From Anas platyrhynchos (Eukaryota; Chordata; Aves; Anseriformes; Anatidae), in the NCBI RefSeq assembly GCF_047663525.1, contig NC_092594.1:34333001-34397000 (forward strand): DNA of 64,000 nt, given 5' to 3'. The translations under genes and the position numbers were made by a program. Each line of letters begins with the position of its first letter. Within the stretch, counting starts at the first letter, position 1. Positions 28,030-39,777 of the stretch are shown here, one piece after another. The notes under the pieces were generated by a model. The model was not told the origin of the DNA. It made no database searches and saw nothing but the letters and a program-made list of their open reading frames with translations.

Positions 28030-28871
28030 GGAAAAAAACTTTGATTTAATGAACCAGGGCTGTTACACAACAATTAGGGGTCATGAAAAGCAGAGAGCCA
28101 TCTTCCCTGACAGACAGCAGCTACAGCCCCGATGGTTTCTCACAATGACATTTAGGACACCCCTTTCTCCCCCCAGGTAGCACTGCAAGGGTTGAGGTTC
28201 AGAGCAGGCAGTGCAAGTCCTCACTGGGCAGCACATGTAATTCCATCCTCATATATAGATTTTTCTTTAAAAAAAAGTCTCTTTACAGAAAGCAGCATCT
28301 TCATCCCATATTAGTGTACTACAAGGCAACTGAGGCACACAGAGGCTGAAGTGGCTTGCCTGGTATCACCCAGCAAGATAACAACACAACTGTGTGAACC
28401 CCACAGACTGCAGAGTGCTGTGCCAGTGCTCTGCTGTTCCTTTGGCCACGCAATCTTCTCCCTGAGGATTAAATCTCCCCAGGGTACATTTAACAGGGCA
28501 CAATGCCACTGCAGACTAACATGGATTTCAAAGCACATCATTAGTCTTCATATTACAGCAGAGCTCTATACTTGGATGTTTCTTAGTACCCTTAAGAGAT
28601 CTCTCTCAGAATTGCATGTGAAGACTTCTATTGAAATTAGTATGCTGTTCCCTGACATCTGGGTGGTTGCAGCAGTCATTCTGGAAGGCCACCCAATCCT
28701 TAAAACACTCTCAAGATTGAGAATCATAATGGAGGCAACTATTTGAGCCAAAGGCCTATGAATGTATATGCACAAGGATCTCTGCTCAAAATCAGTCATC
28801 TCGATAAACTACGTCTTGAAACAAGGATGTCCAAGGCTTTGCCTGAGGTTTCTTAAGTCAGGAATATCCTG
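28030..28871 (-). other. CYB5RL: Possible CYB5RL 3' UTR
   Basis: Sequence after the CYB5RL stop codon (TAA, complement of 28872-28874). The nearest reasonable minus-strand polyadenylation signal is ATTAAA at 28045-28050. That would give a UTR of about 840 nt containing the MIR-like element. The boundary is uncertain. Confidence 0.3.
28318..28450 (+). mobile_element. MIR-like SINE fragment
   Basis: ACAAGGCAACTGAGGCACAC, then AGAGGCTGAAGTGGCTTGCC and later AACTGTGTGAACCCC, match the order of the MIR core (ACTGAGGCACAGAGAGGTTAAGT..CTTGCCCAAGGTCAC..). It then continues with a CTGCAGAGTGCTGTGCC segment like the MIR tRNA-related half. The copy is diverged, as expected for an element that stopped moving before birds and mammals split or soon after. 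It lies in the presumed CYB5RL 3' UTR in the opposite orientation. The call is by eye, without RepeatMasker. Confidence 0.65.
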
Positions 28872-31800
28872 TTAAAAGACAAAACAGGAATTTTCTTCGA
28901 TCCCTGCAGCTTTCAGATATCTCTTCATATCCTCACTGAATGCAGGAGAGCCACAAACTAATACGAATGGCTTTCTTCGACAGGAATTTATTATTGTCTT
29001 CATCAAATCTTCATTTAGGCGACCAGTGTACGTGTTTTCCTGGTAACTCCAAGGAAGTTTTTCCAGTGATGTTTCCTGAAAAGGCAAAAAGCTTTGCAGT
29101 GTGCCACAGGGAAAAGGACAGTCAATTGCTTACAGACAAGTCTCCCTCCTCCCCACAGGACATTTTTCACCCTCGTGACTCCATTTGGGTAGAAATGACC
29201 CATTCCAAGAGCTGTTTTACTCTTGCAAAGCCCAGATTAAATCCTTCCCTGCCACTGGATCTGGCCACCAATTCAGAGGGGACTGAACAAAACCAGAGTG
29301 TAACTACTGCCAAGAAGCACTGCGGAACCTTCTCCTTTGGGAACCACTTCCCACCATGCCTTCTCTATTCCCCAGTCCTAAGTCCCAAGACTGCTCCTCC
29401 CCATTGCCTCTTCCATTCCCAAGCCTCTTTCAGTCCCATCTCCCTTGACCAAAGCAACTGAAAGGAAGCCAGCCCTGCTGCAGACACGGCGCTGATCCCG
29501 TGAGAAATGTCAGATCCAGCAGGACCCCCCTACTATTAATTAGATATGGAAGCATTGAGATGTGATGGGAGCAGTATTCACTCTGGCAGCAGAGTGAAAC
29601 ACTGGGACAGGCACATATAATCCTAAAAAGGAAGATGCACCACTCAGATCTTTCTCTTAACAAACCCGTTAAGAGAAGAGACAAAAGGGAGAGATGTACA
29701 TGTGCAGGCTGTGTTGACAGGGGTCAGAAGGGTTTCTTGCCCTTCCCTGGGTTGAATTTCAAGACCTCCTCAGGCTCTTGAGAAAGCACCGTCCTGAAAA
29801 GGGTACCTAACCTGTGTCACCAGAGACAATTGCTGATTACACTCCTACAGAACGGCTGAGGGGATGCCTAAGTCACAAGTACTTTTCTCTATACCTAATT
29901 TCAACTTGCCAAGGCCATATGTGGAACATAATGTATGAGGCAGATCCACCATGAGATACAAAAAATGATTCATCTGAGGAGCTAAAAATGCAATGGGATT
30001 CATTCCCTTAGCATAAATAATTCTTTCTATATCCTCCCTGCAATGAATCCTCATTTCTGAGGGAAATAATTTTCAACTACCAAATCTGTGCAGAACACAG
30101 GCAACTTTGGGACCAAATGAAAATGAAAACGACTGCTCAAATCATAAGACCACTGAGAGAGGTATGCCCTCATCCCATGGATTTGGCATAGAAAATAATT
30201 TTAGAGAGTGGGACGTAACTTTAAAAAGTTTGAAAATGGGTCAGCTGGGAAAAATAATTGCTGGAAAATTGGTGCTAACATCCTAGAAGAAGAGAGATGT
30301 AGCCATGAGCAATGAATGGAAGATAAGGACAGACTAAGGCACTGGTATTAGGAAAAAAGAAATAGTTTATTTGCTGCAAGCCTCCCAGAGTCAAGTTTTC
30401 TTTGCATAAATGCTTAGGTGCAGCAACAACTGTCTGAAGTGGGGGGAAACGGTCAATGGTGAATATGAATCAGGGGCTCCTTGCCAACAGAAGGGCTACT
30501 GAGGGGGTCAAAGGGCCAAGCAGCAACGGTCGCTTCCCTGAAAGTCTTCAGACTGCTAGCTGCATGAGAATATTTAGTAGATTTAAGAACAGCAGCTGCT
30601 AGATCACAAAGTAGCCTTGATGTCTGGGAAAGAATTAAGATCACTGACAGAAAAGGTTCGTCCAGCTGACAGAACCCTCACATAAATCCACTTCATATCC
30701 ATTTACTTACCTGGCTTAGGACATAAAATATTCTGATGTTCCAGTATCGAGCCAGATCCCGGAGAAGAGGTTTCAAATAAATTGTTTCAAATGTACGGAA
30801 GCAGCCAACAAGAGTCACAAAAGTTTCATCCTCTTCATCATCTGTTATGGACTGGAGAATGGGAAGCATTGGTGCGAGGCCAGTGCCAGAAGCCAGCATG
30901 AGGAGTTCTCCGTGCTAACAACAAAACAGAATTTTGAGTTAACCATTGTGGCTGGAAACGAACGTGCTCATTGTCAGTTCCTCCTTCTGCCACACTGGTA
31001 AAGGGTCCCAACAGAGAGACCACATCAGGTACCAGGGCATGAACTGGTAAATGCAAATCTCAGAATGCATTTTTCTACAAAATCCATCGAGTATTACAGA
31101 CAGCATTTGCATGATTTTTATATACCAAACTTAATGAAACTGGATTATATCCAAATATAAACATTTATAACTTTAGTCTTCATTACAGGTCATTTATATT
31201 CTCTATAGTTTCAGTTCAGCTGTACGCTGTTTTGGGGTCCTCCCTCCTAAACCATCTTATGCCTGCCCTGTTCATCACAGCCAGGGATTTGGTAACCCCA
31301 ACCCTCTACAGCCAAAGTCTGACGGGGTGCTGGAAGCCAGAGGGCTTCAAGATGTGGAGTGTGACTACATATAGCAGAGAAGCTATCAGCACGAACAGCG
31401 TCCAGATGGATTTGCTACAGACAGGAACTGGTCCAACTCCTACCAACTTCACTGAGAGCTTGAACACATCTCTCATGCACACATCCATCTGAATGTGAAA
31501 TGATTTCCTTTGTGCTATACAAACCATTAATTAGTCAGAGCCAGTGGGAACACATGGTCTGTAAGATCTCGGAAGGTCAGGCCTGAAGTTTGACCACCTT
31601 GCCATGAAACAGGCTCTGCACTTTGGACGCTCACCTATCCTGACAGTCAGCAGCCTCTTGGAGACTGGTGGTGGGAAGGGGCTGCTGCTCAGGGGCTGCT
31701 TTGGGGGCAGTTTATTTCAAATGGCTTTGATCTGCCTGAATCTAAATCCTGTGCTAAGGGCAGCAAATAGAGGGGGAAAAAAAATATGGAATTTTACTCA

Positions 31801-34800
31801 GAAATTTATATTCAGGACCTTTGTTATAATTCATAAATATTAACAGTTCTTCCACAGCAAGCTGTTTCAAGGATTGCTCAGGTGCTTTGTACACTGCACA
31901 TACAAGGATCACCCAGCCAGCCCCTGAATGCACCCACTTCTAGGCATGGCCGCTGTGCTCTGTCCCAAATGATCTGGAAGCTTTTAGGAACAGAAGTGAA
32001 CAGTAGCCTAACACAGCAGGGACACTATTTCAGGAAGCAGAACACAATTGCTCTGCATGGAGCTTGGCCACTGGGATTTTACAGCCCTATTTCTGCTGGT
32101 TAAAAAAAAAAAAAAAATAGAAGAAGAAAAGAAAGAACAAGAAGAAATGGGGCTTTGGGATCCTAATGACCAATGTTTCGATTCTGCTTCTCATTTGAAA
32201 GGTCAGAATTTAGTAACGAAATTAGGCTGTGTGAGAAGCCTTCCCCTGAAACTGGATCTGCCCTTCTTTGCAGAGAGCCTGGTATCAGTAGATAGGATCA
32301 GCATTTGCAGAGTGGTTGGGTGACGTGACACCTCACTGGAGCTGCTGTAGTTCAGGGAACACCCAGGAGAGAAGAAGATCAACATCTCTTCTTCACTCGT
32401 GCTCAGTCACAAAACAGCAATGTGGTTCAAACACGGCAAAACCAATCTGCACTCATCGCTGGTACAGAATAAGTTCCCTTTCTTAAACAAATCCAGAACG
32501 TTTAATGCAAGTGATGAACAGACAGCCTTGCTAATTTTCCAGTCTCCCACCCACCTCCCTCTCCTCTTCCTCCTTAAATATGCTGCAGTTCAATAAGGTC
32601 TGCTTTCTCCAGCTGACTGCTAATGCTGTAGCACTGTACAATAACCCAGGAAGTCCCTAAAATAATCATGAAAACAGTAATCAAATTGATGTCTTCCCTT
32701 TGGAGTATTAAACAAAGCGAGCTGCCACAAGCTGAAACATCCAATGCCTCTTAGGAAACTAACCTTATTAGGTCGATATGGGAACCCTCCGAACGGCCCA
32801 CGCCAAAAGACCGTGTCTCCTTTTTTCCAAGTTTTTATGTATTGTGACATTAGCCCAGCTTCATAGCACTAATAAAAAACATTGCACAAAAGAAAAGAAT
32901 AATTATACTCTGCTGGAAAGTTTCCCAGCTTAAAGTCAATTATAAAGTTATCTACATTTAAACGAGAAGGGGGCAAAAAACATTTCATGCATTTAAAAAG
33001 AAAGAAAGATCATTCTATTTGAAAAAATAATTCAAAGTTATACCCAAAACAAAGACATTTAAATTAAATCATATTGGATCCATTCCAGCTTGACTATAAT
33101 GTAAACACAACCCACTCTCATGCAGTCTGAATTTCCAAAACTGGAAAAAGCTTATCAGAGTTCTTGCTTACAAAGCACACAGAGAAGAGTGTCTTGAATG
33201 CAAAGCACAGTCCAAGTCTTCAAGTGTTCTCCAGATCTCAGGGTATGGGATCTGGAAATGCCCTCTGGGTACTGATAGTTATATAAACACTGCATAGCTC
33301 TTCCTTTATTTCGGTCTCCCAAACGCTGTGTTGATACAATTAGTGACCCAAAGTCAGGTTTCTCATTTATAAAACTCTGTTTTCAGAACAGATCATCTGG
33401 ATGCTAAGGGATGCCTCCACATTTCAAAAAAAATGTATGTTAATGTGGGCCTTGCAGAAGAAAAACATTGGTGAAAAAATGCTTCACTTTCTACCAGGCA
33501 CAAAAAAAAAACATTATCGAGGCTTTTTCCCCACAGGAATGCAAGCTTCACTTGTGACTGATGAGAAGGGTCAGTGCCTGCAAGAAAAAGAGAAGCAAGG
33601 AGCTGCTGAAAAATGAAGGGTTTATCCAAGCAGCCTTGCTGCTGGTGTAATGTGCTCTCTTGCTCGCTCTCTGTGTGTGTCCTATTTGTACAATGACTTT
33701 ATGGTTGATGAGAATGAATATGCACAAAAGAATGGCCACACTTTATGTGGTCTGGCCGGAGAACGACGTCTGGCCCACCCCACAAGAGCAGATAAGGCTA
33801 ACAGTGGTGGCAGACAACTGGCCGCACACAGAGGTGATGCCACTGATAAGCCTGAGGAAGAGCCACACAACCGGGGGGCAGAAGATGGGATGCGATACAA
33901 GCCTTCGAAGTCTCCAGCCCACATCACCTGAGAGAAAGGTACTTTGGGGTGTTTTCTGCACGCACACTGGACAGAAGCCCAGCTCCACACCCCAGTGCCT
34001 TGGCTGGCCACCAAGCAGCACTGCAGGCAAACAAAACGGGTGAACCACAAAGCAGCTAAGAAAAAGTGAGAGAGCAAGCGTGTGTCTGTGCTTGCAAGCA
34101 ATGCTGGCTAATAAAGAGCACGGATACTCTTCCCCTTGTAACAACCTCAGATAAGATATCTTTATCATTAAGATCTATTTGCACTGGTTGTTAGATTCAA
34201 AATGTAAATGCATCATATACATACATCCAGGCTCTGCGTTACTGTCAGAAACGTTTTACATTCAGAGGGCCCTGGGCTGGCACTTAGTCTCGTGCAAAGA
34301 GTGCGCAGTGGCGTCAAAGGAATGGTGTTTGATGCTCACCTTCTTCAACCATACACCCAAGGCAAGTGGAGAAAAGTCAGCCCCACCTTATGGCCCGTTC
34401 CCAATGGACCATGGCAATGGTAACTAAAACAACCCTTCTTTCACCAAAATTATTTCCAAAAATTGAAGTGAGAAGTGATTGAGTGGGTATAAAACGAATT
34501 TTTCTAAACAAAAAGAAAAAAAAATAATTATCTCCTGGGGGAAAACTTCGACACCCAGTTTTACATGGAGAGAAACCCTAGCATTATAAAATCACTCAAA
34601 AAGAGGGTTATGCTCTGTAAATGGCAACTCCCTCACACTTAACTGTAGTATCACAAATGCAATGCTATAATAACAGGAGACAGAGGGTTTGAACAGTGCT
34701 TGGATTGCATAGTAATAATAATAATATAGTACTTTCCAAAATTGCCTGAATAGTGTGAAATACACCACAACCTACAGAGAGAGTTATAAAAATGGCTGCT

Positions 34801-37800
34801 TTACACTGGGTGTTACCAACCTCTTTTGTCACTGCCAGAGAGTAACTATAGCTCCCTTTGGGATGAAAGGTTCTATATAAAGGAAAGGTATCATTACAAT
34901 CATTACTATTATTATTGAAATGCAAAACCTGTGAGTAATAAGCAAGTATACATGAAATTTCACAGTCATCTTGTGAATGTATCCTATTAATACAACTCAA
35001 ATGCAACGTTTCTCTCCCCTACCACACACCAATTGCCACAAGAATGGTGAAAGGACCCTCCCACAGGTGTCTTATACAAGCTGTACACATTTCTATAGAA
35101 CAGGGCTTTCGCTTGAACATACAATGCATAATAGACCTCCAAAACGTGAAATCCTGGAGGACAGGCAGAGGACAAATGGTCATTTTGTGCAAGCCACCCG
35201 GGACGCTCAGCTCTCAGACTTTCACACCTATACCAAAGTCTGTGTCTGCCCTGAGGAATCAGTAGTGACATACAAATACAACATCAGAAAAAAATCCTCT
35301 TCAATTCGATATTCACCACACAAAATGATTATTTATAAGGGCCCTGCAGACTTTATTCAGACAATTTTCCAACCAAGTTCTCCTATAAAATCCTTTCAAA
35401 CTCAAGGGGACACTTCTCAGACTGCAGGCAGCTCCAGAGCCTGCACACCAGGCACACCTGTCCGTTTTCTTCCCATATTTTTCACCAAAATGAAAGCTTT
35501 TTATGAGGAGTGTCCTTAATGCAAAATAAAGGAGGGAGAGACAGGGCTGGGCAAAGACTCTCCAAAATCAGTGGCTCAACTGGGCGGGCTACTGGGTGTG
35601 ATTTCAAAGACAGATTGAAAAGGCAGAATGAAGTCATGGAGGTGGAATGGGCACCTCTTTCCTCTTTCCACACTGGCAACCGCAAGGCTCCCGAGAGGCT
35701 CTCTCAAATGCTTTGCAGGGCTTCTGCTGCAAAGCAGTTGTTTGTGTGTCACCTTCTGCTTTCAGTTTTGTGGGAGAAAAAAAAAAAAAAAAGAAAGAAA
35801 AAGCAATTTTTATCAGCAAAGCACAACTGCTTCAAAACAACACAGAAGCAGCCCATGAGGGATTTGACAGGCTCACTTGAAGTACTGACAGTGTGCTTGG
35901 TTCCTAGAAGAAAACACCGTCCCCGGCACCTTCCACTCTAATCTATATTGTATAGACTTACTTACTTTCACTAAAACTTCAAAGTAACCTTCTGCATTCC
36001 TTGGGCTAATCGGGGTGTAGGCTCGCTGGACCTCCAAACCGTTCACCTCTCCTCTGAGAAGAGAAATATAGGAAGCCACTGTAACTCGTGTCATTGACAG
36101 GTATTACCAACACTTGTGCTTTCCCCTGGGGAGATGAGGCAAGGCTTGAGGGAGGCAGCAGATCCTCTTCCCAATGGCCCAGCCTGTGCACAGATGCAAA
36201 ACATTTCCCTGTGAGAGGTACAAATCGATGGGGGACATAACTTCTAAATGCATCTATTGTTTTCCTGGTGCTGGCCCCATCTGTACCCCACACTCAGCTC
36301 TCGGACACATCCGTGGAAGGAGGCTTGAGATGTTTTATGAGAAACAGTTCAGTGAGCAAGAGCGGGAAAGGGAAGAGAAAATGCTTTCTTGGTAAGTGTG
36401 CTATCCCTTTTGGGCTGGGGCGTACCTTTCTTTCTGTGTTTGGACAGCATCTGGCAATTAACTAATGAAATTTAGGGCACAGCCTTAAATTGAGCTCCTG
36501 TCAATATAGACTGTATTACCATGTAAGTCTTCCCTTTCCATAGAATGTATCCACAGTGCTCTTCACTGCCGACTGTGTTAATTGACTGACGTGAGCAAGC
36601 CCTTTCCTCGGCTGCATTAGGAGAGAGGGCGGAATGGGAAGCATGTACTTTCAGCAGCCAGCCAGCTGTATACATCAGCTGTTAACGTACAAATAACGTC
36701 AACAGATACAGATCAATGGCATCATAACACGACTTTTTCTAACCGGCAATGATCACCACAGATGGCTGAGAGAGACATAAACTTTTCCCAAGTGACCCCT
36801 TTCTGGCAAGCAATAAACCACACAGGAGGGTTGTTTTTCTAGAAATCGGGAGATGCCTGGACATCAGAAATAACACCGTGGGTGCTGAGTTACCCCAAGA
36901 TACAGACCCTAAAATACTGAGCCCTGGGGTTAGCGCAGCTCATTGTCTGCTTTCCAACACGCTGGAGTAAATCATCTGTTGTAACATCTATTCTTTGACT
37001 CTTTCTTTCTGCAAATGGATTTTCTTAATCACACCTAGTTCTTTCTGACCCACCGATGCAAGGATAATGCTGAAGAAAAATACAGCTTTGGAATGGCTTT
37101 TACCATAAAATTAGTAGAACTAATGAGCTCACAAGGCCTTTCATCTGTATCATCATGGAGCTATAGAAATTATGATTTGCCTGGTATGCAGGCTTTGTCT
37201 ATTGACAAAACCCTATATATTAGGTTACATAATGCAGACTGTTTAACTAGCACAGAGAACAATACCTTAACACGATATGTTGTCCTAAACTCAATCGCAG
37301 ACTGCTATTTCCCGGTAATTCAAATTTGTACTGGTAGGTGTCCTCTGTTAGCTGCTCCACTGAGCTTATGTTGAATGCAGTAAATGTATCTGGATTTAGT
37401 TCTGAATTATTGCTCTGCAAGAACAACAATAAATAATTACTTGGTTAGACGGTGTCTTTTATTATTTCATTTTTCTTTGGAAGCAAACGTGTATGCTAAT
37501 TTAGTGCCTGAGATACTCAGGACTCCAGAAGAGCTCATATTAAATGCTAGGGCCCGGTGCAAATTTCAGCTCTCTGCTGATTCATTACGGTGTTCTGCAG
37601 TATGCACTTTGGGATCTTGGATCCCCCCCCTTTAAAATTACATTTTTACACCTTACAGCAAGGTCATCTTATTATGACTCACTGCACTCATTTTCTCCTG
37701 TCTGGAAACAAACAGAAATAATACTGCTAAAAGAGCTGAGCACTGCTTTGGGGGCAACTTTGAAACCTACTGATGACCATTCGGAATAGGAAATACCGTT

Positions 37801-38524
37801 AGCTGTTTCAACACTGAACATTTTTGCTTGACCCAGCACAGTAAATCTTACGTAACAGGGCGCTGACAAGCTTGAAATTACACTCTGAAGACAACTATTT
37901 GAATACCAGGCCACGCACAATGCAAGCTTTTTCATTCTCAAATAAGGGATAATAACAGGAAAAGACAAAAAAGGTCAGGAAAGTGGAACTTCTGCGAGGA
38001 AACCATCAGCAGTGAAAATGGTGATTCTTTGCATCTTCCCCCCGTTTCCCACTTTTCACAGAGGTTTGCTCCGGCTGCCTGGGGGCAGCACATGGCCTGG
38101 CAGAAGCTGCAGACCCAGGGCTGTAACGAGACACCAGGGCGAACCCGACACTGGGAAAATCACATTACAGGAGGGAGAGGAGGCAGGGGGAGCGGGGTCT
38201 GGAAAGGCTGATTTGGGGAATTGCATTTTCAGTCTTAAGACGCCGCTTTAATCTGTAGCTGCGTCCCTCACCCACCACCACAGCCTCACTCGCTAGCAAG
38301 TGTATGATCAAAGCGCTGGCCCCAGGACACGACGAAGACAAATTGACCTGCTCCTTCTCTTCCGTGAGGAGGCTTTTGTCTTGCTTTGCTTTGGCCCTTT
38401 CCCATCGTGCAAGCTCCTTCTCATATACATCGTAAATGCAGGGTTTGCAGCCGCTGCCACAGCACTGGGATGGAGAAGGTTCTTGGGGCTTGAGAGCCAG
38501 CCACTCATCCTCATTTCCACTCAT
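28872..38524 (-). CDS. CYB5RL: NADH-cytochrome b5 reductase-like protein, complete, 6 coding exons, 308 aa
   Basis: Coding exons in transcript order: 38348-38524, 37266-37414, 35966-36053, 32764-32868, 30711-30914, 28872-29075 (927 nt, phases matching). It is a flavoprotein of the ferredoxin-NADP reductase fold, expected to pass electrons from NADH through FAD to a one-electron acceptor; the physiological partner is unknown. Residues about 14-40 form an oxidoreductase-like domain with C21-C22-G-S-G-C26-x2-C29, a likely metal or redox site. The FAD motif RAYTPIS is at 119-125, GLMSQ at 143-147, the NADH-loop motif GTGLAPM at 183-189, and the C-terminal nucleotide motif CGSP at 282-285. The chain ends in aromatic Phe, where this family stacks on the flavin. 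Length is close to human (about 315). The ATG at 38524 lies 3 nt inside an exon that starts at a splice acceptor, so a 5' noncoding exon lies upstream. Confidence 0.94.
29076..30710 (-). other. CYB5RL: CYB5RL intron 5
   Basis: A 1.6-kb intron between phase-0 exons. No repeat family, RNA gene or extra exon is recognised. Confidence 0.6.
30915..32763 (-). other. CYB5RL: CYB5RL intron 4
   Basis: A 1.85-kb intron with an A-rich/GAA simple stretch at about 32103-32150. No other structure is recognised. Confidence 0.6.
32869..35965 (-). other. CYB5RL: CYB5RL intron 3
   Basis: At 3.1 kb this is the largest CYB5RL intron, AT-rich. It has an ATAATAATAATAAT run near 34710-34728 and an A-rich tract at about 35777-35802. 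Open stretches up to 180 codons (34977-35519, plus) show no domain and are taken as chance. Confidence 0.6.
36054..37265 (-). other. CYB5RL: CYB5RL intron 2
   Basis: A 1.2-kb intron with phase-2 borders (AG / A in the Arg codon). Nothing recognisable is seen. Confidence 0.6.
37415..38347 (-). other. CYB5RL: CYB5RL intron 1 (between coding exons), with an unusual donor
   Basis: A 933-nt intron. Its donor is CAG/GTCAATT, with C at +3 and A at +5, weaker than the other CYB5RL donors such as GTAAGT. The acceptor TTCTTGCAG/AGC is ordinary. The junction encodes EEKEQ-SNNSELNPDTF, consistent with human ..KLNPETF. No repeat is recognised. Confidence 0.6.
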
Positions 38525-38527
38525 TGT

Positions 38528-39769
38528 CTGCAAAACACAAGCCTTGCATCACAAACAGCGGGATCGAGAGAAGCACGTGCCCATCAGCTGAGTGTTACTT
38601 GGAGAAGGACAGCGAAATCTCTCTCGAGCATCTTGCGTGTGTGTCTCAGGGGGAGCAGAAAACTGAAAACCCGTGAGCTGAACTGCTGCCTGCAATGCTC
38701 CGTTTCTGCTCACGCACCCGCTGCCTCTGCTGTCCTGCCACCGAGGTGGTGATTTCTAGAAAAAAAGCGGCCCAAAAATCTGCAGCTCAGTCCACCACAA
38801 GGGCTGGCCAACCCCAAGCACTGCCAGAGCACGGCTTTAAAATGGAGCGGGGGGGGGCCACAGAGCTGAAGGTGGGTCGTAGAGCTAAGAAGCTACAAGA
38901 AAACTGCAAATTCACAGGCAAATGAACAAACAATTTGGTTATAAGCAGATTTGGCTTTAAATGTAGACACGTAGGAAAAGGCAAGGAGCACGCACAGCGT
39001 GATTTTCATCTCCTACCCTTGGCCCACACAGAGCTACACCCGGCGAGCGCTCCTCCAACACCAATCGGGATGCCGACCTCTCAGGGACTCTGTTATTTTT
39101 ATACAACGGCTTCACAGCACCCCCAGCACGTTTACACCGGCACCATTTAAACAAAAGGTCTGGAGGAAATTATAAAGCCGCGGGTGACGGGGCTGGAGAA
39201 AAGCGCGCTTAGCGCTCAGCAGCTTCATTTGCAAGCTCCCGTGCAAGCATCAATTAATCCTCACCCCTGCATGAGAAGGACGATAATTTGGATTTTTTGG
39301 GGGGGAGAAGAGGAAGGCAGGGGATCGCCGGCCGTGCTCCGTTTTGTGTACCTGGGCTTGGTGCGAGCGGCCATTGCTCAGGCTGGGGACACGGCGGGGG
39401 CGTTTTGCTCAGACAAACTGCCCGAGGGGCCTTATTGAGGGGAAATTCGGGCAGAAACAAAGATGGAAGGCGCTGTTAGTCAGGGGCTCGGTTTGTTTGT
39501 TGTGCTTTGTGCGTTCTCTGGGGCTTTACAGGCGCCCAGGGGCTGGGGTTGCCCTGAGGGGCCCCAACTCCCCCCCCGCCCCGAGCCCCTCTCCCCCCTC
39601 CCTGCCCCTCCCCTCACTTACCCCCGCACCTGCCCTTCCTCCCGCCCCCTCCGCCGCGCCATTGGCTGAGCTCCCTCAGGGCTCGCCTCCCATTGGCTCC
39701 CTCCCCCGTCACTCACCACGGGCAGCCGGCGCCGCCCCGCCTCCCTCCCGCCCTCCTGAGGGCGACAAG
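38528..39769. other. CYB5RL leader region and CYB5RL/MRPL37 head-to-head promoter
   Basis: Minus-strand TTTTGCAG at 38528-38535, 3 nt before the CYB5RL ATG, looks like an acceptor, so the left part is probably a leader intron. From about 39450 the sequence becomes CpG-dense and leads into MRPL37 exon 1. The first CYB5RL exon probably lies in this CpG-rich stretch, but I cannot place its donor with confidence. Confidence 0.6.
39661..39696 (-). promoter_or_regulatory. MRPL37: Paired inverted CCAAT boxes (NF-Y type)
   Basis: ATTGG occurs at 39661-39665 and 39692-39696, each followed by CT. The sites are 31 bp apart, about three helical turns. Phased NF-Y pairs at this distance upstream of a start site (75-110 bp before the ATG) are common in TATA-less promoters. 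Motif evidence only. Confidence 0.6.
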
Positions 39770-39777
39770 ATGGCGGC
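39767..39777 (+). promoter_or_regulatory. MRPL37: YY1 element overlapping the MRPL37 start codon
   Basis: AAGATGGCGGC contains the initiating ATG. The same 11 bases overlap the TMEM59 ATG in this window. It suggests a short 5' UTR and supports this ATG as the true start. Confidence 0.6.

Noticed and set aside
38525-38533. Upstream TTG as an alternative CYB5RL start
   Set aside because: It lies within the splice acceptor TTTTGCAG/ACA; the ATG at 38524 fits the human N-terminus and normal initiation.
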